Positions 5,559 to 13,174 of a stretch of 13,760 nucleotides of DNA are shown piece after piece. The number at the start of each line of letters is the position of its first letter. Position 1 is the stretch's first letter. The position numbers and the translations under genes were made by a program. The stretch is from Actinomycetota bacterium (GTDB lineage Bacteria > Actinomycetota > Actinomycetes > S36-B12), in NCBI GenBank assembly GCA_947472655.1, contig CANJCG010000038.1, positions 1 through 13,760 on the forward strand, given 5' to 3'. The notes under the pieces were generated by a model. It was not told the origin of the DNA and did no database searches. It saw nothing but the letters and a program-made list of their open reading frames with translations.

Positions 5559-6664
5559 CTTGTAGTTGTCACTACTAAGCAAGGAATTTCCCACTCATCA
5601 TTACTGAAAGATCCGTGCTGTCCGGTTAGGGCTGAAACGCGCTTATCCGTTAATGACGTGAGTGCCACAGTATCTTTTGCTAATACGATCACGTCGCCAA
5701 TTCTGTCGACCAACTCATCGACCACACGACCTAAGAGACCACTAGCGAGAAGCTCGTCGCGTTCGATAACCCGCGCTCTATCCCCTAGCGCCATGCGCCA
5801 CCGCTGTGCCACAAAAGCAGCCTGTCCATCTTCTGTATAGATATGTCGAGCACGTGGTTCGCCGGCTAGCAGGCGCACACCGGCAGTGAAGTCGGGATGT
5901 GAATCGACTGAAATCTTCTCATCGCAGTTCACCATTCCGTGGTCTGCTGTCACGATCAACGTTGACGATGCGGGCAGCGCATTGCGCAGTTCGTCAATCA
6001 ATTGATCGACTCGCGACAATGCAGAAATCCACTTTGCACTGCCGACTCCAAATTCGTGACCGACACGATCAAGTTCAGCCCAGTACACATATGTGAAGCT
6101 CGGTATTGAACTTGATGCTGCAAGCACGCCGGCCACACGCGCCTTGATGTCTTCTGCGCCGCAATATTCACCCCCTCGCAGCACAGCTCGGGTGAGCCCA
6201 CTTTCACGATATGCCTCGGGGGCAACTGTGGTAACTCGAATCCCTGATTCACTCATCCGTTCAAACATCGTAGGTTCAGGCTGAATCGCTATCGCGGGCA
6301 TTGCTGGAGACCAATGCAATGGAACAAGGATGCCTTCGAATTCAGGAACCCAAAATGAGGCTCCAACGAGACCGTGCGTGCCTGGCATTTCACCGGTGCC
6401 AAACGAACCCAACGCCACCGGCGTGGTTGACGGAACAATGGTCGCGGCTCGAGGACCACTAAGTGAGGCTAACGCCGGAGCGTACTGTGCAAACTCTGAC
6501 AATTGCCCACTACCCAAACCATCGATGAGGGCGCAAACAATATGTCTCGGCGCCCCTAATCCAATGCGATCAACCGCCCCCAACATCCCCAGCGCTGCTG
6601 CACTTGACGGAACAATATCGGCGATTGACAGATCGGCAGGCGCACGCGGAAGTTCGCTGATCAT
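5555..6664 (-). CDS. Alkaline phosphatase superfamily protein, nucleotide pyrophosphatase/phosphodiesterase type
   Basis: A 369-residue member of the two-metal alkaline phosphatase superfamily, closest in pattern to type I phosphodiesterase/nucleotide pyrophosphatases (PF01663). Metal and catalytic positions are present: ALIDGLG with Asp48 (45-51); PSTTP with the nucleophile Thr80 or Thr81 (78-82), followed by GTGEMPGTHGLVG (89-101); AELDRVGHEFG with Asp199 and His203 (196-206); TADHGM with Asp241 and His242 (239-244); and GQHGS with His350 (348-352). All predicted zinc ligands are kept, so it should be an active phosphoesterase; the substrate is unknown. No signal peptide is evident, suggesting a cytosolic enzyme. 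Its ATG overlaps the stop of DUF5998 by one base (TAATG), making it the last gene of a three-gene operon. Confidence 0.9.
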   Translation of the reverse strand: MISELPRAPADLSIADIVPSSAAALGMLGAVDRIGLGAPRHIVCALIDGLGSGQLSEFAQYAPALASLSGPRAATIVPSTTPVALGSFGTGEMPGTHGLVGASFWVPEFEGILVPLHWSPAMPAIAIQPEPTMFERMSESGIRVTTVAPEAYRESGLTRAVLRGGEYCGAEDIKARVAGVLAASSSIPSFTYVYWAELDRVGHEFGVGSAKWISALSRVDQLIDELRNALPASSTLIVTADHGMVNCDEKISVDSHPDFTAGVRLLAGEPRARHIYTEDGQAAFVAQRWRMALGDRARVIERDELLASGLLGRVVDELVDRIGDVIVLAKDTVALTSLTDKRVSALTGQHGSFSNDEWEIPCLVVTTTS

Positions 6665-7242
6665 TACCGCAATCGTGAAGCAGTCGCCTGCGACAGCGAT
6701 GCTGCAAAAGCCAAGGCTTGTTCCACTACTTCAGCTCCGTCTGCCACCTGAGAAACCCGGACAGATAAGTCATCGTTGCTCGTAGTACCGGTGTAGCCAT
6801 GATCAGCGTCGCACGCAGGATCGCCACAGGTTGCTGGCTCAAGTTCAATTCTGGAAACCGCTCCCCAACCAATCGTAAGGACAACTTCCGCTGCGCTACC
6901 CCCTGATTGATGGGATGCGGGTTCGGTAACTACTCGAGTAACAACGACCGAATCGACTCGTTCCAATCGCACGGCCTCGGTGGAGGCGGTAGCGAATGAA
7001 ACGGTGTGCAGCTCGTCAGCCGGGTGTTCATCGGTGTGGCCAACAATGAGGCGAGTAGACGTCAGGGCCAGCACAGTTACGTGGCGGCGTAATTCATCGT
7101 GGTCAAAGGTAGCCTCGTGGTGCACGAGATAAGCATGAAGAGTCTCGCCGGCCAAGGCCGTTTCTAAAGCGTCGGCAACCAAATCCGGGTAGTAGCCACT
7201 TCGCTGGATATCGGATCTCAAAGAGAGATCTAGGTCGGCCAC
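6664..7242 (-). CDS. DUF5998 family protein
   Basis: About 192 residues of the conserved actinobacterial DUF5998 family. Recognisable blocks, numbered from this start, are LRSDIQRSGYYPDLVADAL (8-26), HEATFDHDELRRHVTVLALT (42-61), ATASTEAVRLERVDSVVVTRV (84-104), LTIGWGAVSRIELEPATCGD (122-141) and ACDADHGYTGT (143-153). Cys139, Cys144 and His148 might bind metal, which is speculative. The central beta-rich part resembles a PH-like fold used for membrane or protein contact, but I cannot assign a function. I chose GTG 7242 because homologues begin near the L-R-S-D-I segment and an AGGA lies 7 nt upstream; a longer frame from GTG 7269 would overlap the upstream gene by 23 bases. It lies between the GNAT/synthetase gene and the phosphatase gene in one operon. 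Confidence 0.86.
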   Translation of the reverse strand: MADLDLSLRSDIQRSGYYPDLVADALETALAGETLHAYLVHHEATFDHDELRRHVTVLALTSTRLIVGHTDEHPADELHTVSFATASTEAVRLERVDSVVVTRVVTEPASHQSGGSAAEVVLTIGWGAVSRIELEPATCGDPACDADHGYTGTTSNDDLSVRVSQVADGAEVVEQALAFAASLSQATASRLR

Positions 7243-7246
7243 GGGC

Positions 7247-9643
7247 TCATCCTGCCATGCGACGCACACGTGGGTCGAATACTTGGGGATTAGGTTTCAC
7301 TGTGATCGATACCGACGCCGTCCGCTGGTCGTCAAGGCAGCGGAGATCAGCAAGACTCACCAGAGCGATCTCGGGGGCATATTCGTGCAGCCAACTCAGT
7401 CGATGAAGTACCAGCGCATACGATTTTGCTCGTTGATCGCCGCCAACCAGTGGGAAGGCTCGGACCGACTCAACCGCATCACTTGCGTGGTTGAGGTGCA
7501 TGGGAGCTAATCGATAGGCCACATCATTGAGCACCGCCGCCATCGGATCGGCCACACCAAATCCACAAACCGGCCCGAACTGGGGATCGATGAACAAAGT
7601 AAGCGTGCAGCCTCTGCCCACGAGTTCTGCCGCTGGCACCTCATGTAATCCAATTCCTAATGCCGAAAGTAGGTTGCGCGCTTCGTGATCGCTGAGGTGA
7701 GTTTCATCGCGATCAAGCACGGAGGCCACAATCGATGTGATGGCCTCAACGTCAACGTCATCTGGAGGTTCGGGGTCAATAGCTTGGGTTGCACGCCAGC
7801 GATCGAAATTCTGGAGCCGACTCAGGGCCGAAAGCGCATCTTCCACATCCAAGAACGTTGGGATTCCATCAATCACACGAAAACCGTCAACGGAGCCTTG
7901 CATGACAGCGACCACGGGTTTGGCAGCGTCGTGGCCCTCTTCCAGCAACATCATCCGGATCAGATCATCTGGACTTCCGCCCGTTCCTGGACTGTGGATC
8001 AGCAGCAGTGCCCCGACAACGTCTTCGGCTAGGACTCTTCGCACTGAGGCTCGATAGTCTTCAGGATCTATTGCGGTCGGCAAAATAATCGGACCAGCCG
8101 AAATTTCGCATCCTGTGCGGTGAGCGGCATTCGCGGCCAACACCATGAGCGCGTCACTGTTTCCTACGATCGCAATCCCTGCGTCACTAGGCAGGGGCTG
8201 GCTGTCGATGACACCAGCTAGATTCAACATGTCATCGATAGAGTCGAGAACTATTGGACCAGCGGCCTTGAAAATATCCTCAACCGCATGCTCACTCAAG
8301 AATGTTCGATCGGCTCGGTGCCCTGTTGGCAAGTTCAGACCGGCACCGCCAACTCGAACCATGAGCACGGGCTTAGTCGCCGCAATTCGGCGAACCAGAC
8401 GAGCAAATTTTCTTGGATTTCCAAAACTTTCGATATATAAAAGAATCGACTTGGTTCGCTGATCTGATTCCCAGAATTGCAAGAAATCGTTGCCTGACAC
8501 ATCGGCTCTATTGCCGGCGGACACAAATGAACTCACCCCAAGTCCACGTCGATTCAATCTTGCCAAAATTGAACCCCCGAACGTACCCGACTGTGAGAAA
8601 AAACCAATGGACCCTGCTTGTGGCATCGATTCAGCAAGTGAAACGTTCGCACTGATGGCTACATCCGTATTGATAAGACCTAGAGCGTTTGGGCCGATGA
8701 GGCGGAGCCCATGAGCCCTACAAAAAGTAAGTAGCTGTTCCTGCAGTTCCCGCCCTTGCGCACCTGCATCACCAAAACCGCGGCTCAGCACTACCAAGCC
8801 GGTGATGCCTGCCCCTGCAATGTCAGGCAATACTTGCATCACAACTTCAGCTGGTACGGCCACAACCGCGAGATCGATGGAACTCTGATGAAGTAAGTCT
8901 GGGACGCAAGCAATCCCGAGAACAGACTTTGCTGTTGCATGCACCGGGACTATTTGCCCAGTGAATCCCCCGGCAAGTAAATTTGCCACAATTATTCGCC
9001 CAACGTTCCCGGGCTTATCCGAAGCACCGATCACTGCAATGGATTTTGGGGTCATCAAAAGTTGAACACTACGGGCCTCTGCTCGATGTTCTCGGGCGAT
9101 CGTAACGGCTCGACTTTGATCAGTAGAAGCGATAGCAAAGCTAATTGACAAGACGTGATCTTCGAATTGTTGTGCGACTGTGTAACCAGCTTCTTTAAAA
9201 GTGTTGATCATCCGACGATTCTCAGGAAGCACCTCCGCCACGAAGCGAATGAGCCCACGATCGCGCCCTGCCGCAGCTAGATGCTCCAGCAATACTGAGC
9301 CGAGACCTCGTCCTTGGTATTCATCTCGAATGTTAAAGGCAATCTCCGCATCTGTTTCATTGACGCGGTCATAGCGGCAAACCCCAACGATTTCCTCATT
9401 AACCAGAGCAACGAGAGCCACTCGATCTATGTGATCCACATTGGTGAAGCGTTCGAGCTCACGCTCAGAGAGTTCAGGCTTTGACGTGAAAAATCGAAGG
9501 TAAACCGTCTCGGGAGACAGGCTCAGGTGGAATTCTTGGAGTTTGGCAGCATCCGCTGTCGCGATCGGCCGCAAATGGACTGGCCGACCATTAGCGAGCA
9601 CGACGTCTGCTTCCCATTCGATCGGGTAACCAGCATGAGCCAT
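7247..9643 (-). CDS. GNAT acetyltransferase fused to NDP-forming acyl-CoA synthetase-like domains, ATP-grasp truncated
   Basis: A 798-residue fusion. Domain order: a GNAT acetyltransferase (about 12-170) with an intact acetyl-CoA loop QGRGLG (110-115); a CoA-binding Rossmann domain (about 194-290, SIAVIGASDKPGNVG at 201-215); two succinyl-CoA-ligase-like domains (about 340-610), including SQSGTFGG (350-357) and the position of the phosphorylated His (TGHRAD, His442); then a shortened ATP-grasp remnant (about 640-798). Related Pat-type proteins acetylate lysines of enzymes such as acetyl-CoA synthetase. An N-terminal GNAT followed by the synthetase is, as I recall, the order in Streptomyces lividans PatA. 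The usual front half of the ATP-grasp, with its ATP-binding Lys, is missing around residues 670-680, so synthetase activity is doubtful while acetyltransferase activity looks intact. First gene of the operon; no SD precedes ATG 9643. Confidence 0.9.
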   Translation of the reverse strand: MAHAGYPIEWEADVVLANGRPVHLRPIATADAAKLQEFHLSLSPETVYLRFFTSKPELSERELERFTNVDHIDRVALVALVNEEIVGVCRYDRVNETDAEIAFNIRDEYQGRGLGSVLLEHLAAAGRDRGLIRFVAEVLPENRRMINTFKEAGYTVAQQFEDHVLSISFAIASTDQSRAVTIAREHRAEARSVQLLMTPKSIAVIGASDKPGNVGRIIVANLLAGGFTGQIVPVHATAKSVLGIACVPDLLHQSSIDLAVVAVPAEVVMQVLPDIAGAGITGLVVLSRGFGDAGAQGRELQEQLLTFCRAHGLRLIGPNALGLINTDVAISANVSLAESMPQAGSIGFFSQSGTFGGSILARLNRRGLGVSSFVSAGNRADVSGNDFLQFWESDQRTKSILLYIESFGNPRKFARLVRRIAATKPVLMVRVGGAGLNLPTGHRADRTFLSEHAVEDIFKAAGPIVLDSIDDMLNLAGVIDSQPLPSDAGIAIVGNSDALMVLAANAAHRTGCEISAGPIILPTAIDPEDYRASVRRVLAEDVVGALLLIHSPGTGGSPDDLIRMMLLEEGHDAAKPVVAVMQGSVDGFRVIDGIPTFLDVEDALSALSRLQNFDRWRATQAIDPEPPDDVDVEAITSIVASVLDRDETHLSDHEARNLLSALGIGLHEVPAAELVGRGCTLTLFIDPQFGPVCGFGVADPMAAVLNDVAYRLAPMHLNHASDAVESVRAFPLVGGDQRAKSYALVLHRLSWLHEYAPEIALVSLADLRCLDDQRTASVSITVKPNPQVFDPRVRRMAG

Positions 9644-9650
9644 ACGACAT

Positions 9651-9656
9651 ATTGTG
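9651..9656 (-). promoter_or_regulatory. Weak -10-like box (CACAAT) for the GNAT/synthetase operon
   Basis: CACAAT on the minus strand ends 7 nt before ATG 9643, the same geometry as the TANNNT boxes elsewhere in the window, but it lacks the leading T. No SD precedes the ATG. No -35 is obvious. The divergent gap to parC (9644-9771, 128 bp) holds no gene. Confidence 0.3.
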
Positions 9657-9737
9657 ACCTCTTGTAGGCCACTTATGCCCAGCGCACCTCACATCCGACT
9701 CGCCGCTTGCATTCACGTGCGCTCGGGGTTGACCCGA

Positions 9738-9764
9738 TAACGTCAGATCTCAGCATCGAAAGGG
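9738..9764 (+). promoter_or_regulatory. Putative -10 (TAACGT) and Shine-Dalgarno (GAAAGGG) for parC
   Basis: The SD GAAAGGG (9758-9764), 7 nt before ATG 9772, is clear and fixes the start. TAACGT (9738-9743) fits TANNNT and would start transcription near 9750, keeping the SD in a short leader. The nearby TTGACC (9729-9734) is too close to that box to be its -35. The SD is firm and the promoter tentative. Confidence 0.5.
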
Positions 9765-9771
9765 CAATTTC

Positions 9772-12219
9772 ATGGCACGTCGTTCGTCTCGCAGCACTCC
9801 TCCGCCAGGGGATGGTCGCATCATTGATGTCGACGTCTCCTCGGAGATGCAGGCGTCCTTTTTGGAATATGCCTACTCAGTTATCTATTCGCGAGCCCTG
9901 CCAGATGCCCGCGATGGACTTAAACCAGTGCAGCGACGGATCCTCTTCCAGATGGGCCAGATGGGGCTTCGCCCCGACCGTGGCCACGTCAAAAGTGCTC
10001 GTGTAGTCGGCGAAGTCATGGGTCGACTCCACCCCCATGGCGACTCTGCGATTTACGACGCCCTCGTGCGCATGGCTCAACCATTTTCGCTTCGGCTGCC
10101 GATGATTGATGGACACGGCAACTTTGGTTCACCCGATGATGGTCCGGCAGCAATGCGTTATACCGAGGCACGCTTGGCCACAGCGGCGATGTCGATGACC
10201 ACGACGATCGATGAAGAAACTGTTGATTTCGTCCAAAACTACGACGGCCGCGAAACTGAGCCAGTTGTGTTGCCCGCAGCGCTACCGAACCTTTTAGTCA
10301 ATGGCGCCTCTGGAATTGCCGTAGGTATGGCGACAAACCTCGTTCCGCATAATCTCATCGAAGTCATCAGTGCGGCGCGCTACTTGCTAGACCACCCTGG
10401 CGCCACGCTTGATGAGATCATGCGATTTATTCCGGGCCCAGATTTGCCAGGCGGAGGAGTGATTGTCGGATTAGACGGCGTGCGTGAAGCCTACGCAACT
10501 GGACGCGGCAGTTTCAAGGTGCGCGCACGCACGCGATTCGAGCAAGTCAGTCCTCGTCGTCAGGGCATCGTTGTCACCGAACTGCCGCTCAACATCGGCC
10601 CCGAACGCGTTATTGAACGCATGAAGGATCTCGTTCAGTCGAAAAAACTCTTGGGTATTTCAGATGTCGCAGATCTCACCGATGGCGAATCTGGTTTGAA
10701 TCTGGTTATCGAGATCAAGAATGGTTTTAATCCTGAAGCCGTCTTGGAGCAATTATTCAAACTGACACCTATGGAAGATCAAGTAAGCGTGAATGCGGTT
10801 GCTCTCGTTGAGGGTCAGCCCCGCACCCTTGGCATTATCGAATTGCTTCAGGTATTCCTTGATCACCGCATTGACGTCATTCGTCGTCGCAGTGTTTATC
10901 GTCGCAGGCGCGCTCAGGAGCGATTGCATCTTGTCGCCGGTTTACTCATTGCAATTGTTGATATCGATGAAGTGATTCAACTTATTCGTGAGTCGGATGA
11001 TGCTGCTGGAGCTCGCGAGCGTCTTATGCAGGTTTTTGACTTAAGCATCGATCAAACGAATTACATCCTGGACATGCCGCTTAGAAGACTCACGAAGTTC
11101 TCACTCATTGAACTTGAGACTGAGGCGGAAGCCTTGCGTGGGGTCATTGAAGAGCTCAATAGAATTCTCGATGACGAAAAAGTGTTGCGCGGTCTGGTGT
11201 CTGACGAACTGCAATCTGCTGCGAAAGAGCATGGAACACCGCGTCGAACGTTGCTCATGGAATCTGCTTCGATGCCAGTTACAACTTCGATGCAACTCGA
11301 AGTCGACGATGAACCGTGCGTCGTCTTGCTCTCGAGTACTGGGCTCCTTGCTCGCACTGAACCAATAGCTGCCACTGAAATTGACGCAAGTCAGCGTGCC
11401 CAGCACGATGTGATTATCAGTGCATGTGTGGCTTCGACCCGAGGCGAGATCGGGATTGTTACAACTACCGGACGTGTTTTGCGGTTGTCAGTGTTGGAAC
11501 TACCCAAGATGCCCCCAGTACACGGTGTTCCTGCGCTCAGTGCAGGTGCGCCTGTCAGTGCTTTCCTGGACCTCCCACGTGGTGAGCAAGCCATCGCACT
11601 CACCACTTTGGATGAGACTGGTGGCATGTTGCTTGTCACTGCGCAAGGAAAAGTCAAACGTGTGGTCGCTGACGTTCTCGCAAAACCTTTCTGGGAGATC
11701 ATCCGACTAGATGGTGGCGATTCCGTGGTTGGCGCAATGCGTCTCGACGATGAAATGGCAGAAAACTATGACATTGCGATTGTGACCAACGATGCGCAAG
11801 TCCTGCGTTTCCCTGCAACCTCTGTCCGCCCTACAGGTCGCGCGGCAGGAGGCATGGCCGGCATAAAACTTAATCACGGATCCTTGGCTATTGCCGGGTT
11901 TGGAATCGATCGCAATCGAGATGCCGTCGTGGTCACGGTGGCTGGTTCATCAGCTGCTTTGCCTGGAACCGACGCTGGAACAGTCAAGATCACTGACTTT
12001 GGGGAGATTCCCTCTAAAGGACGCGGCACAAGTGGAGTTCGCAGCCACAAATTTAGGTCGGGTGAAGACACCTTGATGCTGGGCTGGATTGGGCTTGCAC
12101 CACCGAGAGGAGCAAGTGCCGCAGGGGTGCCAATCGATCTTCCGCAAACCTGGGCCAAGCGTGATGCAACCGGCACGCCAGCAACCTTGCCGATTGCCGC
12201 GCTGGGAGGGCCATTATGA
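9772..12219 (+). CDS. parC: DNA topoisomerase IV subunit A
   Basis: An 815-residue type IIA topoisomerase cleavage/rejoining subunit that decatenates daughter chromosomes together with ParE (not in this window). It has an N-terminal winged-helix/tower core with the catalytic Arg129-Tyr130 pair in AAMRYTEARL (126-135); the quinolone-resistance region HPHGDSAIYD (87-96) with Ser92 and Asp96, the sensitive-type residues; IAVGMATNLVPHN (182-194); and a tower and coiled-coil region to about residue 500. A beta-pinwheel C-terminal domain follows (about 513-775). The gyrase-specific GyrA box (Q-R-R-G-G-K-G) is absent: its first-blade position reads QRAQHDV (541-547). That favours ParC over GyrA, and the gene's neighbourhood matches actinobacterial parC as I recall it. 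Its stop overlaps the next start as ATGA. Confidence 0.92.
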   Translation: MARRSSRSTPPPGDGRIIDVDVSSEMQASFLEYAYSVIYSRALPDARDGLKPVQRRILFQMGQMGLRPDRGHVKSARVVGEVMGRLHPHGDSAIYDALVRMAQPFSLRLPMIDGHGNFGSPDDGPAAMRYTEARLATAAMSMTTTIDEETVDFVQNYDGRETEPVVLPAALPNLLVNGASGIAVGMATNLVPHNLIEVISAARYLLDHPGATLDEIMRFIPGPDLPGGGVIVGLDGVREAYATGRGSFKVRARTRFEQVSPRRQGIVVTELPLNIGPERVIERMKDLVQSKKLLGISDVADLTDGESGLNLVIEIKNGFNPEAVLEQLFKLTPMEDQVSVNAVALVEGQPRTLGIIELLQVFLDHRIDVIRRRSVYRRRRAQERLHLVAGLLIAIVDIDEVIQLIRESDDAAGARERLMQVFDLSIDQTNYILDMPLRRLTKFSLIELETEAEALRGVIEELNRILDDEKVLRGLVSDELQSAAKEHGTPRRTLLMESASMPVTTSMQLEVDDEPCVVLLSSTGLLARTEPIAATEIDASQRAQHDVIISACVASTRGEIGIVTTTGRVLRLSVLELPKMPPVHGVPALSAGAPVSAFLDLPRGEQAIALTTLDETGGMLLVTAQGKVKRVVADVLAKPFWEIIRLDGGDSVVGAMRLDDEMAENYDIAIVTNDAQVLRFPATSVRPTGRAAGGMAGIKLNHGSLAIAGFGIDRNRDAVVVTVAGSSAALPGTDAGTVKITDFGEIPSKGRGTSGVRSHKFRSGEDTLMLGWIGLAPPRGASAAGVPIDLPQTWAKRDATGTPATLPIAALGGPL

Positions 12220-13169
12220 GTCAGGCATGCACACTTCAGTCGCTCCAAGTCGATGAACCATTGGCGGGCACTGCTCCGGTTGTGAGTTGCTACGTCATCA
12301 TTGAACAACCTGGTCCCTGGGGTCGAGAAGCCCTCTTAGACAGTCATTTCCCGCGTGAATTGGGCGAACAGCTTCTCGCACTCACCAAGGGCACTGCGGT
12401 GAAAATCGTATTAGCACGGCATCCTGACCGACTCGAACGAAATAACGCGGCCGGCCATAACATTTGGATTGCACACACTGCTCCAGAACATCGAGAGATG
12501 CGTCATGGACTCATCGAAGATCTCACGATCTTATTGACGTGGGATTTTGAGGCGTTGGCGCAAGGCATCCTTCCCCCAATAGGTCAGATTCAAACCAGGC
12601 CATTGACATTCGTGTGCACCCACGGTTCGCGGGATGCATGTTGCGCGGTCGTTGGGCGACCTATTTACGATGAACTCCTTTCTTCTGTATCGCACGATGA
12701 ACGCACATTGGTCTGGGAAATGAGTCACCTCGGCGGTCACCGTTTTGCGCCCACTGTTTTGACCCTGCCTTCTGGCTCCGTTCACGGGCGTCTTTCAGCA
12801 GCGGAGACCATTGAGATGCGTGCGGCCAATGCTGACGAAATGGTCTATCTCAACGGATTTCGCGGTCATGGTTGGTTCCCTGCGCCATTGCAGGTAGCAG
12901 GAATTGCAGTACGCAACGTCTATGACATCAAAGAAGCTGGCGCGATAGACGTCCTGCGGGTTGTGAACGACCGCGCAGTGCCTGCACTTACAAACGTCCT
13001 GCTTCTTGACGATCGTGTGGAAACTGAGGTGCGTCACACTGACGGCCGCACCTGGCGAGTACACGTGCAACGTGTGCAGCTGCCAGATCAGCGCGCTGAG
13101 TCCTGTGGCAAGGCTGCTGAATCAGTGCATGTGTGGACTGTTCAGGAAATGCAACAAACAGCCGACTGA
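12216..13169 (+). CDS. Sucrase/ferredoxin-like thioredoxin-fold [2Fe-2S] protein
   Basis: A 317-residue protein of the Suc_Fer-like family (PF06999), a thioredoxin-like ferredoxin group that includes yeast Apd1. The probable cluster site is CTHGSRDACC (134-143), giving Cys134-X8-Cys143, followed by SHLGGHRFAPTVLTLPSG (170-187), giving His171-X3-His175. This matches the two-Cys, two-His [2Fe-2S] ligand pattern reported for Apd1, so a redox or electron-transfer role in the cytosol is likely; partner and substrate are unknown. The C-terminal part (about 200-317), including a WRVHVQRVQLPD segment, is a less characterised domain. It starts within the parC stop (ATGA), so it is translated from the parC message, and it ends 5 bp from the convergent ferredoxin-NADP reductase gene, a functionally suggestive neighbour. 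Confidence 0.88.
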   Translation: MSQACTLQSLQVDEPLAGTAPVVSCYVIIEQPGPWGREALLDSHFPRELGEQLLALTKGTAVKIVLARHPDRLERNNAAGHNIWIAHTAPEHREMRHGLIEDLTILLTWDFEALAQGILPPIGQIQTRPLTFVCTHGSRDACCAVVGRPIYDELLSSVSHDERTLVWEMSHLGGHRFAPTVLTLPSGSVHGRLSAAETIEMRAANADEMVYLNGFRGHGWFPAPLQVAGIAVRNVYDIKEAGAIDVLRVVNDRAVPALTNVLLLDDRVETEVRHTDGRTWRVHVQRVQLPDQRAESCGKAAESVHVWTVQEMQQTAD

Positions 13170-13174
13170 CACCG

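Noticed and set aside
7685..8655. Several plus-strand frames of 75-115 codons
   Set aside because: All are antisense to the GNAT/synthetase gene, overlap each other in different frames, and show no family motif or SD.
7247..9643. Frameshift or pseudogene explanation for the short ATP-grasp region
   Set aside because: The frame is continuous, the residues on both sides align in the same frame, and the C-terminal end keeps its conserved DPRVRR-like finish, so an in-frame deletion is simpler. A sequencing or assembly deletion cannot be excluded.
9729..9756. TTGACC with CAGCAT as a classical -35/-10 promoter for parC
   Set aside because: Transcription would begin near 9763, inside or past the parC Shine-Dalgarno, leaving the strong SD unused; TAACGT upstream fits better.
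9772..12219. Assignment as gyrA
   Set aside because: The GyrA box is absent and the gene is not preceded by gyrB; neighbourhood and C-terminal domain favour parC.
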